A program made the position numbers and the translations under genes. Source: Vicingus serpentipes (GTDB taxonomy: Bacteria > Bacteroidota > Bacteroidia > Flavobacteriales_E > Vicingaceae). Taken from it: a stretch of 38,754 bases of DNA. Shown here in pieces: positions 35,090 to 38,754 of the stretch. The DNA is taken from positions 1-38,754 of the forward strand of contig JAGFIT010000028.1 of NCBI GenBank assembly GCA_024103385.1. Reading direction: 5' to 3'. Every line of letters begins with the position of its first letter. Position 1 is the first letter of the stretch. The notes below the pieces were generated by a model. The model made no database searches. It had not been told where the DNA came from and worked only from the letters and a program-made list of their open reading frames with translations.

Positions 35090-35605
35090 ATGAAAAAGAA
35101 TAATTACTATATAATAATTTTATTTCTAGCCTTATTTATTTATTCCTGTATAGAAAGTAAAAAAATAGCAGAAGTCAGTAAGGAAGACTATCTTCAGAAC
35201 AAATATGCTGAAATTTTGCAAGTGAATAATTCAGCTATTCAGAATATGAAACTGTATGCTTTTGTTGATGAATGGTATGGAGTTAATTATAAATATGGCG
35301 GTCTTTCAAAAAAAGGGGTGGATTGTTCCGGCTTTTGTAGCATATTATATGATAGTATATACGGAATACAAATAGAACGCACGACACAAGCACTAGTCAA
35401 TAAAATAAATGAAGTAGAAAAAGATAGCTTACAAGAAGGACATCTAGTTTTTTTTAACATTGCAAATAAAAAAAATTCGCATGTAGGTATTTATTTAACC
35501 AACCAACGATTTATCCATTCAAGTACGAGTAAAGGGGTCATAATTTCAAGTTTAGAAAATCCTTACTACAAACAAAACTATAGTAAAGGAGGTAGTCTGC
35601 AATGA
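35090..35605 (+). CDS. NlpC/P60 family lipoprotein peptidoglycan hydrolase
   Basis: A 171-residue lipoprotein. The lipobox IYSC puts the lipidated Cys at residue 20. The NlpC/P60 domain has catalytic C79 in VDCSGF, H131 in SHVGIYL, and a third polar residue near FIHSS. Such enzymes cut peptide cross-links or stem peptides in peptidoglycan. I chose ATG 35090; an overlapping TTG at 35087 would give MM. The gene overlaps the SDR gene by 4 bp (ATGA), so translation is probably coupled. It ends right after the domain, with no SH3 or LysM. Confidence 0.9.
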   Translation: MKKNNYYIIILFLALFIYSCIESKKIAEVSKEDYLQNKYAEILQVNNSAIQNMKLYAFVDEWYGVNYKYGGLSKKGVDCSGFCSILYDSIYGIQIERTTQALVNKINEVEKDSLQEGHLVFFNIANKKNSHVGIYLTNQRFIHSSTSKGVIISSLENPYYKQNYSKGGSLQ

Positions 35606-36312
35606 ATATATTAGTTACAGGAGCAAGTCAAGGCATAGGAGCTGAAGTAGTAAAACAATTTGCTCGCAATAGCGATACTAATATAGTAGCTGTTTCTAGA
35701 AACCTAAAAAAATTGCAACAGTTGAAAATCTTCTGTGCTGAAGAATATAAGAATGATATTCATGTTTATAGTATTAATTATTTGTCATCTTCTTTTAAAA
35801 GTGAATTCGAATTGATTCTTTCAAAGTGTCAATTTCATTTTGATATAGTAATTAACAATGCGGGCCTGCTAATTAATAAAGAGTTTTTGGAGGTTTTACC
35901 TGATGAAGTAATAAAAACATACCAGGTTAACCTTTTTGCACCAATTCAAATTATTCAATCCCTTTTATTAAATAATACTGATAAGTTAAAGAAAACTCAT
36001 TTTTTAAATATAGGAAGTATGGGAGGGTATCAAGGAAGTGCTAAGTTTCTAGGCTTGTCAATTTATAGTTCATCCAAAGCAGCATTAGCTAATCTAACAG
36101 AATGTTTGGCTGAAGAGTATAAGGATACCGAAATAAAGTTTAATTGCTTAGCGTTAGGCTCTGTGCAAACAGAAATGCTAAGTAAAGCTTTTCCTGATTA
36201 TCAAGCTCAGGTTTCAGCAGAAGAAATGGCAACCTATATTGTTGACTTTGCTCAAAATGGGGCACAATATTTTAACGGGAAAGTAATTCCTGTCTCAAAA
36301 AACACTCCTTAG
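35602..36312 (+). CDS. Short-chain dehydrogenase/reductase
   Basis: A 236-residue classical SDR. The cofactor motif is TGASQGIG (residues 6-13), followed by INNAGLL (NNAG), a catalytic Ser in LNIGSMGG, and Y155-x3-K159 in YSSSK. Substrate specificity cannot be read; relatives include 3-ketoacyl-ACP and sepiapterin-type reductases. It is coupled by a 4-bp overlap to the NlpC/P60 gene, an odd pairing with no obvious shared pathway. There is no clear terminator before the rRNA promoters. Confidence 0.88.
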   Translation: MNILVTGASQGIGAEVVKQFARNSDTNIVAVSRNLKKLQQLKIFCAEEYKNDIHVYSINYLSSSFKSEFELILSKCQFHFDIVINNAGLLINKEFLEVLPDEVIKTYQVNLFAPIQIIQSLLLNNTDKLKKTHFLNIGSMGGYQGSAKFLGLSIYSSSKAALANLTECLAEEYKDTEIKFNCLALGSVQTEMLSKAFPDYQAQVSAEEMATYIVDFAQNGAQYFNGKVIPVSKNTP

Positions 36313-36377
36313 AAAAATTTTATTTCACTGATATTCAGCACAAATAAGTAGCTGTTAAAAAAATATTTCAGGTATAA

Positions 36378-36408
36378 TTTGTAGGTGTTAAAAATAGAGC
36401 TACATTTG
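36378..36408 (+). promoter_or_regulatory. rRNA operon promoter P1
   Basis: TTTG (36378-36381), 19 nt, TACATTTG (36401-36408): an exact match to the Bacteroidota TTTG-N19-TAnnTTTG promoter. Confidence 0.85.
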
Positions 36409-36453
36409 CAGCCGCTTTAAAAACAACGGTTTTAATTAAGCTTTAAAAACATC

Positions 36454-36467
36454 TTACCCAAAACAAG
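36454..36467 (+). repeat. Direct repeat copy 1 flanking 16S
   Basis: TTACCCAAAACAAG occurs here and again at 38325-38338, one copy in the leader and one in the spacer after 16S. Confidence 0.6.
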
Positions 36468-36510
36468 ATATTTTGAAATAAAAATAAGTTTAAAATTATT
36501 TTTAAATTTA

Positions 36511-36541
36511 TTTGGAGGTTTAAAAATTAGTTGTACTTTTG
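36511..36541 (+). promoter_or_regulatory. rRNA operon promoter P2
   Basis: TTTG (36511-36514), 19 nt, TACTTTTG (36534-36541): a second exact consensus promoter, 133 bp after P1. Confidence 0.88.
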
Positions 36542-36621
36542 CGTCCCTCAAACAAGGAAATGTCCTTTAAAAAGAGTTTGAGAAGTGTTGAAAAATTTAT
36601 AGTTCTCTATATAATTTATAG

Positions 36622-36634
36622 TGTTCTTTGAAAA
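36622..36634 (+). promoter_or_regulatory. boxA-like antitermination site in the 16S leader
   Basis: TGTTCTTTGAAAA resembles the rRNA boxA consensus (TGCTCTTTAACA). A second copy lies before 23S at 38603-38614. Confidence 0.7.
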
Positions 36635-36732
36635 TATTGAAGATAGATAAAAATTAGGTAAAGTATCCTTGAGAAAAGAATTCAATTTCTTTCCGAAAGT
36701 GAGACAATCTTTCAAAACATTTAAGATTAATT

Positions 36733-38256
<1,524 letters not shown>

Positions 38257-38324
38257 TTAGAGTAAGTTTGTTTCTAATCACGATTTATCGTGATGATGCT
38301 TTCCTAATTTTTCTTCTTCATATT

Positions 38325-38338
38325 TTACCCAAAACAAG
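38325..38338 (+). repeat. Direct repeat copy 2 flanking 16S
   Basis: Second exact copy of TTACCCAAAACAAG (see 36454-36467), 69 nt after the 16S 3' end. Confidence 0.6.
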
Positions 38339-38377
38339 CTCAGTTAGGGCTTTTGCCTAGAGCTAAGATTGAATAAC

Positions 38378-38451
38378 AGTCCCATAGCTCAGTTGGTTAG
38401 AGCGCTACACTGATAATGTAGAGGTCCGCGGTTCAACTCCGCGCGGGACTA
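38378..38451 (+). tRNA. tRNA-Ile (anticodon GAT)
   Basis: A 74-nt cloverleaf with D arm GCTCAGTTGGTTAGAGC, anticodon stem CTACA/TGTAG with loop CTGATAA (GAT at 38412-38414), and T arm CGCGG-TTCAACT-CCGCG. CCA is not encoded. The innermost acceptor pair is A7 opposite C66, a mismatch. Confidence 0.95.
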
Positions 38452-38454
38452 CTT

Positions 38455-38528
38455 GGGGAATTAGCTCAGTTGGCCAGAGCACCTGCCTTGCACGCAGGGG
38501 GTCAAGGGTTCGACTCCCTTATTCTCCA
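38455..38528 (+). tRNA. tRNA-Ala (anticodon TGC)
   Basis: A 74-nt cloverleaf, acceptor GGGGAAT/ATTCTCC, anticodon stem CCTGC/GCAGG with loop CTTGCAC (TGC at 38489-38491), T arm AAGGG-TTCGACT-CCCTT. It starts 3 nt after the end of tRNA-Ile. CCA is not encoded. Confidence 0.97.
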
Positions 38529-38533
38529 CAATT

Positions 38534-38595
38534 GGGTTTACCCACCTGCCCCCCGGGGTAACATTACCCCCTATCAAGGGGTTTGGGTTGAACCC
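38534..38595 (+). repeat. Hairpin-dense tract between tRNA-Ala and 23S
   Basis: An outer imperfect stem GGGTTTACCC with GGGTTGAACCC closes a region with two competing inner stems: GGGGTA-ACAT-TACCCC and CCCC-TATCAA-GGGG. Confidence 0.6.
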
Positions 38596-38602
38596 GCTCA
38601 AA

Positions 38603-38614
38603 GGTTCTTTGACA
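38603..38614 (+). promoter_or_regulatory. boxA-like antitermination site before 23S
   Basis: GGTTCTTTGACA, close to the 16S-leader boxA copy (TGTTCTTTGAAAA) and placed about 40 nt before the 23S start. Confidence 0.7.
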
Positions 38615-38655
38615 TACTGGCTAAAATAGAAAGAGAAATTAGTAAGATTATATTC

Positions 38656-38754
38656 GAGAAAGTAATTAAGAGCGCATGGCGGATGCCTTGGCTCTCGGAG
38701 GCGAAGAAGGACGTGACAAGCTGCGATAAGCTGCGGGGAGGAGCAAATATCCAT
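38656..38754 (+). rRNA. rrl: 23S ribosomal RNA, 5' end (partial)
   Basis: The first ~99 nt of 23S, recognised by GGCGGATGCCTTGGCTCTCG and GAGGCGAAGAAGGACGTG, then GCTGCGATAAGC. The gene runs off the right edge. The 5' end is placed by matching GGATGCC to E. coli 26-32. Confidence 0.92.

Larger units (their letters stand above)
36313..36732 (+). other. rRNA operon promoter and leader region (no gene)
   Basis: A 420-bp gene-free stretch between the SDR gene and 16S. It holds two tandem consensus promoters (36378-36408 and 36511-36541), a direct-repeat copy TTACCCAAAACAAG (36454-36467), and a boxA-like site (36622-36634). I find no convincing small ORF here. Confidence 0.85.
38257..38655 (+). 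other. 16S-23S internal transcribed spacer with two tRNAs
   Basis: A spacer of about 400 nt with tRNA-Ile and tRNA-Ala, direct-repeat copy 2 (38325-38338), a hairpin-dense tract (38534-38595) and a boxA-like site (38603-38614). This Ile-Ala layout is standard for bacteria with rrn operons of this type. Confidence 0.88.

Overview
The window is AT-rich chromosomal DNA from a member of the Bacteroidota, most likely a marine or freshwater Flavobacteriales relative (Cryomorphaceae/Crocinitomicaceae-like). Several signs point the same way. Two secreted proteins carry C-terminal type IX secretion sorting domains (PNP...GxxG...GIYFL type). Many starts lack a Shine-Dalgarno and have A-rich leaders. 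Promoters match the phylum consensus TTTG-N19-TAnnTTTG. The gene families are typical of the group (DUF5723-like barrel, bacterial GGGP synthase next to an Sfp-type PPTase and ahcY), and the 16S sequence at the right end has the flavobacterial look. Genus and species cannot be fixed by reading alone.

Left part (1-5976): the 3' end of accC (biotin carboxylase), a tandem universal stress protein, and convergent to it an iron-uptake operon feoA-feoB-sprT-like with a strong -7 promoter element and a perfect 9-bp inverted repeat that looks like a metal-regulator operator. A 45-codon Cys-containing small ORF with its own promoter element lies just upstream of feoA. An mlaE-mlaF pair (lipid-transport ABC permease and ATPase) follows, without a neighbouring MCE protein.

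Middle part (5998-23510): a T9SS cargo protein, gcvP, GGGP synthase, a phosphopantetheinyl transferase, ahcY with a near-consensus promoter, a TylF-like methyltransferase, a degenerate Rieske-like lipoprotein, a small basic secreted protein, a Nif3-family protein plus coiled-coil zinc-ribbon protein, a large secreted TPR protein, a 901-residue membrane-anchored protein, an MFS transporter and aroQ. Two palindromic intergenic repeats sit here (11341-11434 and 23558-23644).

Right part (23657-36312): xerD, a membrane SpoIIE-type phosphatase, a tightly packed lipoprotein / outer-membrane barrel / kdsA / T9SS-protein operon, the phenylacetyl-CoA epoxidase genes paaABCD with paaE divergent, and a coupled NlpC/P60 lipoprotein-SDR pair.

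Right end (36313-38754): an rRNA operon with two tandem consensus promoters, boxA-like antitermination signals before both 16S and 23S, 16S, tRNA-Ile(GAT), tRNA-Ala(TGC) and the first ~100 nt of 23S. Most of the window is housekeeping. I see no defence island, CRISPR array, prophage or complete insertion sequence. The most interesting unexplained items are the feo control region with its small Cys-rich ORF, the crossed-order repeat at 11341-11434, and the REP-like element that abuts xerD.
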